A stretch of DNA of 64,000 nt from Antedon mediterranea. Its lineage: Eukaryota; Echinodermata; Crinoidea; Comatulida; Antedonidae. Below the pieces are notes generated by a model. That model saw only the letters and a program-made list of their open reading frames with translations, was not told the DNA's origin and ran no database searches. This document shows, in pieces, positions 24,401-33,327 of this stretch; position 1 is the first letter of the stretch; each line of letters opens with the position of its first letter. The position numbers were made by a program, and so were the translations under genes. Location: NCBI RefSeq assembly GCF_964355755.1, contig NC_092677.1, forward strand, positions 14,776,601 through 14,840,600, read 5' to 3'.

Positions 24401-26575
24401 GTTATACAACAAATACAATACCCAGAATCGAATAGTGACAATAATGCAAGTCCAGTTACACGCATGCATCACGGCGGCAGCGATTGTACATCAGACTCTA
24501 ATAATCTACGAGACTCTGCAGTGTCGCCGACAACACAGAATATTTGTAACCTTCACATGCGACAGAGCCCTCACAATAACGTGATAACGAATCATCAAGT
24601 GTTTGAGGATCCAAGACACGCAGAACTTGGCCAAGAACTCTTACAGTTCAATGATGATGTGTCGCAGAGTGAAGCCATGTCTGATAATGAGGATCTGCGG
24701 CCTGTCATGCCAGCTACATGTAGATTAAAGCAAACGCCTTCAGGTAAAACTCCTTTATTCTTTGAGAACTTACAGTATGTGCCTTTAAAAAAAAGGTGGC
24801 CTAACTCTAAAATAAAGATTTTTATAATGTTGCTATTTATGTTGTACACAACCAAAAATCATCAAACGTGCCATCTTAGTTTCCATGTTCCTCTGTTAAG
24901 ATCCAGTCTTACAATTTAGAAACATTTGAGTTAACTTCTCATACATAATAGGTACAAACACGTTTTCATGTTGTGTTATAGTGACCCAATCATCAGGTGC
25001 ATAGCTCTGAAAGTCAATAGCTGAAAATGATACATATAGGGTGCGTCCGAGCTTTGTTATTAACCCGGGTAAAGTAATGAATAAAAAGTAAAGTTAATGA
25101 TAATTGGTCCAAGATAATCGATTATTATCTTACCCTTTTCTTTATAGTACTGTAAACTGTGTATCTTGTTGAATTATTTAGGTCCAGGCCTTTCATTAGG
25201 ATTTACTAATGGAGTAGGATATAGAGGGGGAGGAGGAACAGCACAGTCTTATCCCTACCTATCAGAGATGTCTGAAGTATCAGAATCAGAGATGTCTGCA
25301 AAAGATGATGAAACGGATTTAGAGAGTAATTGCACCGGTATGTATTCTTATCTAAAAATCATACATTCTTTTGAAGGTCGGAGTGCGCAAACCAACCAGA
25401 ACATGTACTCCATGACCTCGCCAGAGAGCTTTCGATTAACGACTTCGGAGAACTGGCATGTTTATTCATTATGGGAAATTGCAACATGCTTTTTCTTGAC
25501 ACAATTTTGGCGGATTTTAGGTTCAAACGACAAACAAAGACGTCTTTAAAACTGAATATCTTTATTCAAAATCCTGTTCATATAGATTCTATGATGGCAT
25601 CATGGGCTTCAATCAATGTCAGTGGGAGTGAAAGCAGTGCCCGGAACAGCCGTTTGTCAAGCTCCGATGGTTCCTTCTTCACAGATACCGACTTTGCCAG
25701 CGCCCTCACACAAGCTGCTGAAAATGTTGGAATACCAGTTGTGAGCTCCAATGGTGTGCAACACAAAAATGGTAAGTTGGTCAAATTAATAGAAATCTTT
25801 ACCATCTACAACAAATTTGGATTGCATTTTCAGTTTTGTCTTTATACTTCAATTTAATGAGATTGCTTTAACTTTCAGATAAAAACAAATCTGCTCTGAA
25901 GAATTTTCGGCAACGGTTCCCAAGCGACACTGACAGCTGTGCCAGTGGAGCAGAGGTTAAGAAAAAACGACCGACTGCTAGAAAGAAGAATATTCAAGAT
26001 CCTAGCCAGAGTAAGAATAAATCTTGTTTGATTCCAATGACAGTCAACTCTATCAAAAAGGCATTCTCAAAATTAGATATTCTCCCAAACTCAGAGATCC
26101 CAAATCCTGGTTAATTGCATTCTGAAAAACAGTACATTTCAGAAAACCAGATATTTAGAAATAGAAGGAAAAACTCATTAAAATTTCATTTTTATTGGAT
26201 GAATAAAATGTTTATTTTTGTATATATTGTATATTATAATGTTTTGTGTATGTTGTAGTGCATTAATTTCTGCTTATTTTTACAGAAGAGGTGCAATCAA
26301 ATCTAAGGAATGGTGGTTTAAAAGTAGATCAAATTGACGCCAATAAAGAAGCAGCATCACTGCAAAATGACACTGAATTGCCACCATATGATAAACCTGA
26401 ATTTCCGTCGTCATCTCCCAGCAATACCTTTTCCAGTAGGAGAAGTCGTAGGTCAGATGGCGACCTAGAGCCGAATGAACTAACAAACATGGTAGAATTA
26501 TATCGTGACATGAACGACCTCGGAATGACTTTAACTAATAATCCGTTAGCTTTAAGTGCAAATACTAGCGTTTGA
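8923..26575 (+). CDS. robo: Roundabout-family axon guidance receptor, 3' part (5' exons missing)
   Basis: Type I membrane receptor for Slit in axon and cell guidance. Exons: 8923-9110, 9356-9446, 10020-10165, 10296-10449, 13668-13821, 13987-14111, 14335-14514, 14813-14962, 15084-15181, 15315-15525, 15844-15965, 16680-16899, 17595-17879, 18186-18338, 20730-20763, 21023-21102, 21956-22076, 22208-22563, 23482-23559, 24132-24743, 25182-25337, 25586-25771, 25879-26010, 26286-26575. All have GT/AG boundaries and join in phase: 4,322 nt, a two-base partial first codon then 1,440 codons including TGA. Domains in order are Ig2-like, Ig4-like, Ig5, four FN3, a transmembrane helix and a long cytoplasmic tail. 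The tail has a CC1-like motif (QPYASTT), a CC2 Ena-binding motif (LPPPPEHPPPS) and the Robo signature SSSDGSFFTD. Vertebrate Robo1 has five Ig and three FN3, so the domain count here is unusual. The 34-nt exon at 20730 and the weak donor after 21102 are the least certain joins. Confidence 0.9.
9540..9625 (-). mobile_element. LINE/SINE 3' end with (TAAAA)n tail
   Basis: On the minus strand a TTTATGTTTATTGCCGAAAT segment runs into repeated TAAAA units. A similar 3' end (TGTTTATGGCTGAAATTGAA) is found at 16440-16575. It sits in a Robo intron. The family is not identified beyond a poly-TAAAA non-LTR element. Confidence 0.5.
11890..12265 (-). mobile_element. tRNA-derived SINE
   Basis: On the minus strand the head reads GTCATATGGCCGAGCGGTTA, a tRNA Leu/Ser-type A-box. 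About 80 nt later comes a B-box-like GGGTTCGAGGCC. A body of about 200 bp follows and ends in repeated AAATA units. The head is too long and irregular for a functional tRNA. It lies in the intron before the Ig5 exons. Confidence 0.7.
12860..12995 (-). mobile_element. Probable tRNA-like SINE fragment
   Basis: The minus strand has GTGGCACAGTGTGTTAGA (A-box-like) and GAGTTCAAATCC (B-box-like), followed by a segment with TTAGGCAAGACACTTTACGT. This arrangement is common in interspersed repeats of marine invertebrates. No clear tail or target duplication is seen. Confidence 0.4.
13021..13216. mobile_element. MITE-like element with AAGCTT-containing ends
   Basis: The element begins with CAAAGCAAGCTT and ends with AAGCTTAACACTTTG. 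Internal text such as CATTGCGTCCAAGTGG resembles the element at 31290-31415 (CTTGCGTTGGGTCCTAGTGG). The similarity suggests one dispersed non-autonomous family. Confidence 0.45.
14572..14812. other. AT-rich Robo intron part
   Basis: Intron between the two halves of FN3-1. Nothing beyond simple A/T-rich sequence is recognisable. Confidence 0.6.
16440..16575 (+). mobile_element. Non-LTR retrotransposon 3' end
   Basis: The plus strand shows a hairpin-like TAGGTGTTTAGCACCT followed by TTATGTTTATGGCTGAAATT and an A/T-rich AATAAA-type tail. Comparable to the minus-strand element at 9540-9625. It lies within the intron that splits FN3-3. Confidence 0.45.
16953..17495 (+). repeat. 33-bp minisatellite, about 16 units
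   Basis: Tandem units of TTACCTCTAGTCAAATTGTG plus TTGAGTGTTACTC (33 bp), with a C/G change at the ACTC/AGTC position and a few degenerate units near 17340 and 17480. The 33-bp period equals 11 codons, so all six frames stay open for long stretches, which explains the 146-codon open frame here. It lies in the intron between FN3-3 and FN3-4 of Robo. I treat it as non-coding. Confidence 0.95.
18186..18338 (+). other. robo: Robo exon: juxtamembrane segment and transmembrane helix
   Basis: One 153-nt exon. A hydrophilic stretch is followed by about 22 hydrophobic residues (PLVLGVIVGAFIVIF and onward) and then a basic stop-transfer segment (KWRQAKKN). This fixes the receptor as single-pass type I. 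Confidence 0.9.
18411..18726. mobile_element. Foldback (long inverted repeat) element, copy 1
   Basis: The right part, 18541-18718, is a nearly perfect inverted repeat of about 80 bp per arm around a short loop near CTCGGCTTTGCCTCG. A 130-bp flank beginning TATATAACACCTATATAAAT belongs to the same unit, because the whole block recurs at 32770-33083. It lies in the Robo intron after the transmembrane exon. No coding capacity. Confidence 0.85.
19380..19403 (+). other. Candidate 24-nt in-frame Robo microexon
   Basis: A pyrimidine-rich tract ends in AG at 19378-19379, and a strong-looking GTACGT donor starts at 19404. The 24 nt between are in phase with the flanking exons and would insert AVGSRYVL just after the transmembrane exon. 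Not counted in the main CDS. It would be an optional cytoplasmic insertion. Confidence 0.4.
20258..20420. mobile_element. MITE, full-length copy (family M1)
   Basis: 163 bp bounded by near-perfect terminal inverted repeats: AAGTTCTGTCTACACTATCA at the left and the complement of AAGCTCTGTCTACACTATCA at the right. The interior has repeated AAATATGGTAGTGATATG and ATGTCCATTTATGGGCACAT segments. Related copies are at 20865, 23227 and 32593. Confidence 0.8.
20865..20979. mobile_element. MITE family M1, left-truncated copy
   Basis: Shares CCAAATATGGTAGTGATATG, TGTCCATATATGGGCACATC and the right terminal repeat ATAGTGTAGACAGAGCTT with the copy at 20258-20420. The left terminal repeat is missing. Confidence 0.75.
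21103..21955 (+). other. Robo intron with an open read-through frame
   Basis: The frame of exon 21023-21102 stays open to a stop at 21257. An intron-retaining transcript would give a short truncated tail. The next exon at 21956 joins in phase, so I treat this as intron. Confidence 0.55.
23227..23305. mobile_element. MITE family M1, internally deleted copy
   Basis: Both terminal repeats (AAGCTCTGTCTACACTAT and the complement GATAGTGTAGACAGA) surround only about 35 bp of interior. In a Robo intron. Confidence 0.75.
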
Positions 26576-26875
26576 AAACAAGACATTTTCCCAAAATGAA
26601 GATTTGATTGACAACCGGGAGTTTCAAAAACTGAATGCGATGCGATTTGCAGATGTCAATATCATCATGATTGTCTTATTATTATTAAACAATAAACAAT
26701 GCTGGGAGATGTTTAATTTGGATTGGATGCAATGAGCTTTACAACCTGCGTACAAATGACAATATATGGAATGCTTTAAGCTTACAATGAAAGTAACCGC
26801 CGTCAGATTGCAGTATTGAAATGGTAACTTAAGCTGCACTGTGTGATTCAAAGTATTTTACTATTATCATGAATT

Positions 26876-26881
26876 AATAAA
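26876..26881 (+). promoter_or_regulatory. Candidate Robo poly(A) signal
   Basis: AATAAA about 300 nt after the TGA stop at 26573-26575. Position is reasonable, but other AATAAA sites occur downstream. Confidence 0.4.
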
Positions 26882-28574
26882 AAATTGGATGTCAAGGCTT
26901 TTTTTCAGTCTATTTTATCAGTTTTATTTACTAACAGCTTTGTAAATGATGTTCAAATCTTGCCAATCAATATTAATCTTATTAATTCTATTCAAAACAA
27001 TGAAAATGTTGATTTTTACTATAGACTTTACCATGTAGAAATAGTGTATACAAATAATTTTAAACTATGTAGAGTTTCCCAACCTATCCTGAAAGTATAT
27101 TTATTAACACAGTAGTATCTGCAAGTTAGTATTATGTTTTTATCTCATTTGAAGGTAATCAATATTAAATGGAATAGATTGGGGGGAAAAAATAACTAAC
27201 AGTACAGTATATTGCAAATTGTTGCTGTTGTGCGTTTATGCTATACAACTTTTCATAATTGTGTTTGCCTCCAGAAAATCATACTATACATGTTCTATGA
27301 TATTTCAGGTTTGTGTATACTTATATGTCATGCAAATAAACACCTGATATGTCATAGTAATTGTGTATAGCACCTCAAAATCATAATTATGCCCATAATT
27401 ATATGATTTTAGAGGTGTATATACATGTTATATGAAAATAATGAACATCTGATATTTCATAATGTTTAATTTCACCTGTAAAATCATTTTATTCAAATGT
27501 ATATATTTTGTTATTCAAATTCCTTTGGACACCTGTTGTGTATTCAATTCATGATATCTGGTATATTTATACCTACAAAACAAGGAAAATCTTCACAGAT
27601 TTAGGTTTTTGACTGCGTAACACTCCCCCGAGCACTCGTAAATAGAGTATTGAAATGTGAAATGATCGTTATATGCATTGTACAAAGTTGATTAGTGTTA
27701 ATTGAAATATATAATTATTATTATTGTTGTCTGGACACATTATTTTTATTAAAAATTGATGCCTTTTAATTTTTATAATTAGATGTTCACTGTTCATTTA
27801 CATTATGGAGTTTCTAGAGTTGAAGTTGTATTTTTGTAAGACATTTGATCCTGTTAATTGCAATATTTTTGTCAGTAGAAGCCTTTCATAGTTTCAAATT
27901 CTTATTACAAATTTTAAAGGGATTTGATACGTTGTTGCTTTAATTATTTTTTTGGCACTTACTTTTTTTACATAGAGTATAATAAAGGTGATATGTAATG
28001 AATTTTTAAGTTTAAACATTTTTAATAATTTTTCTTTACTTTTAGTACATTGCTAAGGAAAAATGAAAACCTGATTGTAATGTTTTGAGCCCACCGATCG
28101 GCTAAACAAAAAAGAAATATATTAATTTGCCTTATTTTTATATTGTTCTTATATGCCTAGGAATAGATTTTTTAATTACAGATAGTTGCACATATTATAT
28201 GAGAAAATGAAAAGGCCTGTAGATGTTGAAAATGTTACTATGGTTTGCCTTCATTTATTTTATCAAGTTATTGAAGTGAAGAATAAATGAGAATAGAATT
28301 CTTTTTATATTTTAAGTTATTTTAAATTAAATGGTACAATATTAACACTTGTTGTTAAGTACTAATAAAACATTTATTTACATGAAAATGTGCTTTTTAA
28401 ATTGTGAGATGTTGCTTTATAAGATGTATATAAGTAAGAAGGTAAAATCCAAGAAAAATAATTTTAAATTTACAAATTATTTATTAAGAGTTAGGTTAGT
28501 TTGCAAATGCTGTACAGAGATAATATCCTACTCTAATCACATCGGTATCTGTTCAAATATTGGTATAGGTATCA

Positions 28575-28965
28575 GGTTGTTTACCAATGTACTGTATGAT
28601 ATTGATCTCTTTACCAGTATGTTGTTATGTTTACCAATGTACTGTATGGTATTGATCTCTTTACCAGTATGTTGTTATGTTTACCAATGTACTGTATGAT
28701 ATTGATCTCTTTACCAGTATGTTGTTATGTTTACCAATGTACTGTATGGTATTGATCTCTTTACCAGTATGTTGTTATGTTTACCAATGTACATTTTGGG
28801 ATTGATCGGTATGTTTGGTATCTGTACCAATGTACAGTTTGGTATTGATATCTTTACCAATATGTTTGGTATCTGTACCAATGTACAGTTTGGTATTGAT
28901 ATCTTTACCAATATGTTTGGTATCTGTACCAATGTATTGTATACCAGTACATTGGTATATGTACA
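28575..28965 (+). repeat. 50/51-bp minisatellite
   Basis: Two related sub-arrays. TTACCAATGTACTGTATG recurs at 28581, 28631, 28681, 28731 and 28781 (50-bp period). ATGTTTGGTATCTGTACCAA recurs at 28811, 28862 and 28913 (51-bp period). The following 300 bp keep diverged GGTAT/ACCAAT motifs. The open frames across it on both strands come from the periodicity and are not credible genes. Confidence 0.95.
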
Positions 28966-31289
28966 TTTATAACTTTACCAATGTATAGTGGTAATGTCTA
29001 CCATTATGTGAAACCTGTACCAACTCATCGGTTTAAACAGTGCGGTGGTATTTCTACCATTGATATACATATGTGTGTTTCTTTCAAAAGAAAAACTGTA
29101 TATCTAACAGTTTGAATAAATCCTGCACTTAGTATATATACCAATTTAAAAGCGTTGGTATCTAGTGTGTTGATAATGTAATTGTACCGGCACCTTGAAA
29201 AGAGGACATTTTGGTATATAGTATACAACATTGTGGTATAACATGTTGGTATAAGCATTGGTATTTGATTTGGTATGCACTGTTGAAGCATTTTGCTGTT
29301 ATTGTTATTTATGAGCTGAAGTTGAATAGTGTTATTGATATTTTTATATATTGCCAAACACCTTAGATTTTAGATCAGCGGTGTTTAAAATTATATATAA
29401 ATGTCATGGTTTATGACAAGTTAAACAAAAAATCGGTTGTACATATTTATGAAATTTATAATGAGAAATAATCGTGTATATGTTCTGCTTGATTGTATTA
29501 TATGAAAAAAAGTGTTGTTATTAAAATGATTGACAAATTATATTCATTTCAAATGCAATTATTATGAATTTGCTACTATCATTGTAACTGATCATAGTTG
29601 TAAAATAATACAATAATTATTGTTTATTTTATGTATTTTTTCCACCGATGATATTGCAGTGCGCGACAGGCAGACAAGCGTACTAGTTTTAATGCTTATA
29701 AAAAAACTGTATTCTGGCTTTTGTATGGCGGGGCTATAAATGTTGCGTTCGGTTATATTGTATTTTATCAGTCAAATTAAATTTAATCTATAATAATATT
29801 ATTCTAACTTGTGTTATAATGTATCTAAAGCTATGTTTACACGCTCTGTTAAATACAGCGTTTCATTCGATTTGTCCCGCGTTCACATGTGTGTGGTATA
29901 AAGTTATATATACTGCATTTCTGAAAGAGTTATATTACAGGTAGGGCCCTACTTTGGAGGTATAATAAAGTTATCCGATCACACAAGCACATCGGATGTA
30001 ACTATGATTCGGATCAGCTTAAAACTCTCTATGCACGATTAAACTCTAGTGTGTGTGTGAACTCGGCTTATGCATATGTTCTTAGTGCATACAAATAGGG
30101 ATGTTCACCTTTGAGAACAAAAATCAAATTGACCGTAAAAATATACACAATTAGACTTTACAAGTAAATGTATTTAAAGTTCATTCAGTATACGATAAGT
30201 ATCACCATATTCTGTACTTATTTACGTTTAAGTCTGTTGTGTAAAGCCTAAATATTTGAAAGGGATAAGCTAGTTTCTTGTCAAAAAAGTACAGTAATGT
30301 AATCTAATAAGCTGTATTTACTTTTAATAAAATAATAATGGAATAGTATAACTCATTTTAAGGGGACATCTTCTGCACCCAACAAAGTTTGACCTTAATG
30401 TTTCACAGAAATTGTACCCGCAAAATAAGAGTCTCAATTAAATATTTGTGTCTACAATACTTGTAATAATAATGTCGTTAATAGTAGGAAGGAAATACTA
30501 CCGAACGAACATTTATCCTATCTAATTCAGTATGTACTGTATGTCACTCAAATCAAACGTTTAGGCCTATATACTAAGTTCTTCTTTCTAAAAAATAACC
30601 ACCAGTATCTGGATGAAGTTATATTGAAAAAGGCTGACTAATAGCATTACTTCACCAAAACACATTAAATTTCATATTCATTTTCTTCTAGATAACCTGT
30701 GCTAGTATACAAAATAAAGTATTACTATCTATATTTACTAGAAATTACAGATTGTACAATAGGCCTTAGGAATGTCGCTTCATTGGATACCAAAAGAGCA
30801 CCCACTGACTATGCATTGTGTAGTCTTCGCTTGCAATAATTGATTCAGAAGCTGTAAACTTTGCCTAGGTTCTCCTAGGCCAACGTTTTGTAGACAAACC
30901 ATGACCTTTCGGTTCTGAAAAGCAATGAATCTGTGTGGAGAATATACGTTGCAGAAATTAAATTAATAGGCTTAAATAACACAATTTAAGGCGTACTTGC
31001 CATACCCGGGGGTTTTGTGGATCGAAATCATTCACATAAGTTTGCAAAGTACCAATATTTGTTTTTATTATTCTAATATAATTCGATTATATTTTACCAA
31101 ATAATGTTTGATTTGAGTTACATGCAACAAAGTGAGGTTAGTATTTTGTCGTGTTCACAACACTAAGCCGCTGCCTGGTATATCTACATGTAAAGCACTG
31201 CTTTACACACAAAGTTTGAATATTAAATCTGTGTTAACAGTAGTAATTGATTGACTCGTTTTATATATTGTCTTCTGTCATTAATGCGT

Positions 31290-31415
31290 AAGCTTGGTTC
31301 CCTAGAACGCAACGCAGTCACAAACGATGAATTATCCGAACTGTCGCTTGCCATTGGTCAAATTGTTTGCGTTGCGCTTACGTCCTTGCGTTGGGTCCTA
31401 GTGGGAACTAAGCTT
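31290..31415. mobile_element. MITE-like element with AAGCTT inverted ends
   Basis: Left end AAGCTTGGTTCCCTAGAACG and right end complementary to AAGCTTAGTTCCCACTAGGA form imperfect terminal inverted repeats of about 28 bp. Interior about 70 bp. Related in sequence to 13021-13216. The 61-codon open frame crossing it is incidental. Confidence 0.7.
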
Positions 31416-31799
31416 GAATTCTATATCGGGGATTGATGTTGTAGACTAACCCTGATTGAGAGGATACCTGGAAAAACACAGTGTCGATTGATTTAATAGA
31501 GGTTTCCCCTGAATAGGCATTGGTTTCGTAAAACATATATTAGGCTATCCCGTTCCTTCCTTGAAATATAGCTCTACCCTTTTAATAAGTAGGGCGTCCC
31601 ACTGGGCTGTACTGTACATTATATATTTACTTTTATATTCTGTCTTTCCCTTTACCTGTCCAGCGATCCACCATCCGTAATTAGTTAATTAGGATAAAAT
31701 CACATGACCACCAATAAGTCATGCATACGTCACGGATTCTTTGGATTTTAAACAATGAAGCCATTGTCAAAGGTATGCTGTCATACGTTTGTTGAAGAT

Positions 31800-32015
31800 T
31801 GAAGATGGCGGAAAGTACATAACGCAGCTGACTTTAAAAAGATCAAATAAACAAAGAAATTAGCAAGTTTAAAGACTGAAAACTGAATCAAGGGAAAATG
31901 GATAGGATAATACTGTAATAATACGGGAATAAACACAAATTAACGGATTGTATACGAGCGTGTGGAAGACGGTGATGACGGTAGGACCAACAAGCCAGAT
32001 TCAAACAAAAAACGA
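31800..32015 (+). other. Possible first exon of an unknown plus-strand transcript
   Basis: A locally CpG-richer stretch contains AAGATGGCGG with a six-codon upstream open frame. Further on, an ATG at 31975 stays open for 13 codons into ACGA|GTAAGT, a strong 5' splice site at 32016. No partner exon is seen downstream on the plus strand before the opposite-strand genes. It may be a first exon of a gene with a very long intron, a non-coding RNA, or chance. Confidence 0.25.
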
Positions 32016-32592
32016 GTAAGTCTTAGATACTACATATTTTATAAATATTCCGTTAACAACATCGATATAATTGTTTTTAGCAGTAGTTTACACAGTAAGA
32101 TGTGGTCTGTTTCGAGTTTTAGGTTTACATTGTTTAAATAAAAGCGCGAATCCACATCGCCATCAACACTTGTTGACGATTGGTAGCGCAGGCCGAACGA
32201 CCGATAGACCGGTTATTTATATGAGGTAGACTATTTACAACTTTGATTTGTGTATTTTGATTGTTTAGGCCTACACAACCACATTGTTGGCAGGACAGTA
32301 ATAATGTGAGAGTCTCCGTTTGTATTGTAACATATTAGGGACAATTTCATGTGACAATATAAATATTTGTATTTTTAGTTGCGTGCAAACTCGACTCTAG
32401 CTCACTATGTCGGTCCGTCGGTAAACACTAAATCAAATTTGAGCACACGGCTGCAGCTATGTATATGGCCTTGTTGTTTATCAACATGACATGAACATAT
32501 CACAACAAAAAATTAAATGATTTTCTCAGAATCTTAATCGATTACAGAAACCGTGTTTTTTAAATGTGATCGATACACTAGTAACTGGTCTT

Positions 32593-32704
32593 AAGCTCTG
32601 GTAGTGATATACCCAAATATGTTAGTGATATGACATCATCATGTCCATATATGGGAATATCACATTGTTTTGCCATATAAAGTTTGATAGTGTAGACAGA
32701 GCTT
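32593..32704. mobile_element. MITE family M1, copy beside gene A
   Basis: AAGCTCT at the left, then GGTAGTGATA, TGTCCATATATGG and the intact right terminal repeat GTTTGATAGTGTAGACAGAG. Most of the left terminal repeat is lost. It lies 66 bp from the second foldback element. Confidence 0.75.
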
Positions 32705-32769
32705 TACACCTTGTCACATTATAATGTATTTTCAATTTGAAGCTTGTATTAAAATGATTTAATTAATAT

Positions 32770-33083
32770 TATATAACACCTATATAAATTCCTGTCATTT
32801 GATTGGACGAATGTGGGTCACATGGCGTGCAATAGTACGCACTATTCAACGATCGTTAAATAGTACTTTTTTGTGTACGAAAAAAAAACGTCTAGATGTT
32901 ATATAAAACAAATAATGAATGTTTTGTATTCGTGTAATGGTACAAATAATGGCACTTGGTGAATGATGAAAGGTTATATCAACTCGGCTTTGCCTCGTTG
33001 ATATAACCTTTCATCATTCACCTCGTGCCATTATTTGTACCATTGCACTCATAAACATTCATTATTTGTATAATATTTGTGGT
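32770..33083. mobile_element. Foldback element, copy 2
   Basis: Nearly identical to 18411-18726 through the 130-bp flank and both hairpin arms, with a small A-run difference near 32880. High identity of two copies 14 kb apart in unrelated contexts implies recent transposition. Confidence 0.85.
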
Positions 33084-33292
33084 CAAATAGACGAATACGG
33101 ATTCTTCTGCCCCCGCCACTATGACGTTAATAACAGATAAATGTATTGTAATTGTCAGCACTAAAATGTATTTTTGTTCTGTTCAGTAGATTTAATTAAA
33201 AAGTGGTGGTAAAGCCATATTAGTTTTACAATTTATCGCATGCTGCCAACTCATTTTATCTATAGCTAATAAATATCTACAGTAGACTATAG

Positions 33293-33320
33293 AAGAGTAT
33301 AGAATATATTCTATACTCTT
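33293..33320. repeat. Perfect 28-bp palindrome just after the gene A stop
   Basis: AAGAGTATAGAATA followed directly by its reverse complement. In the minus-strand transcript it begins 8 nt after the stop codon and would form a stem of up to 12 bp once a loop is allowed. Confidence 0.9.
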
Positions 33321-33327
33321 GATAGGT

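Larger units (their letters stand above)
20730..26575 (+). other. robo: Robo exons: cytoplasmic tail with CC motifs
   Basis: Ten exons. A tyrosine motif PEYAVVE and the CC1-like QPYASTT lie in 22208-22563, which also has a short proline run (PPPLPPD). The CC2-like Ena/VASP motif is at the start of exon 24132-24743. The Ser-rich SSSDGSFFTD block with ASWAS is in 25586-25771. The last exon ends with a PPYDKPEFPSSSPS segment aligned with the C-terminal tail of vertebrate Robo1. Confidence 0.85.
26576..29650 (+). other. Robo 3' UTR and 3' flank
   Basis: No further coding exon. The first AATAAA after the stop is at about 26876-26881, a possible poly(A) signal giving a 3' UTR of about 320 nt. Later AATAAA sites near 28284 would allow a longer UTR. 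The 50/51-bp minisatellite at 28575-28965 falls in this stretch. The sequence is very A/T-rich. Confidence 0.5.
29651..33292. other. Intergenic region between Robo and gene A
   Basis: The two gene blocks converge here: Robo on plus, gene A ending on minus. It contains the AAGCTT MITE at 31290-31415, an M1 MITE at 32593-32704, the second foldback copy at 32770-33083, and a possible plus-strand first exon near 31800-32015. The rest shows nothing recognisable. Confidence 0.6.

Noticed and set aside
24744-24919. Extension of the Robo exon beyond 24743
   Set aside because: A GTAAAA donor at 24744 and the in-phase exon at 25182 fit better; the extension has no Robo similarity.
25376-25549. Extra Robo exon after 25337
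   Set aside because: It would need a 38-nt intron, and the exon at 25586 joins in phase with a clear Robo motif; read-through is possible but not needed.
28711-28972. Repeat proteins on both strands
   Set aside because: Artefacts of the 50/51-bp minisatellite.
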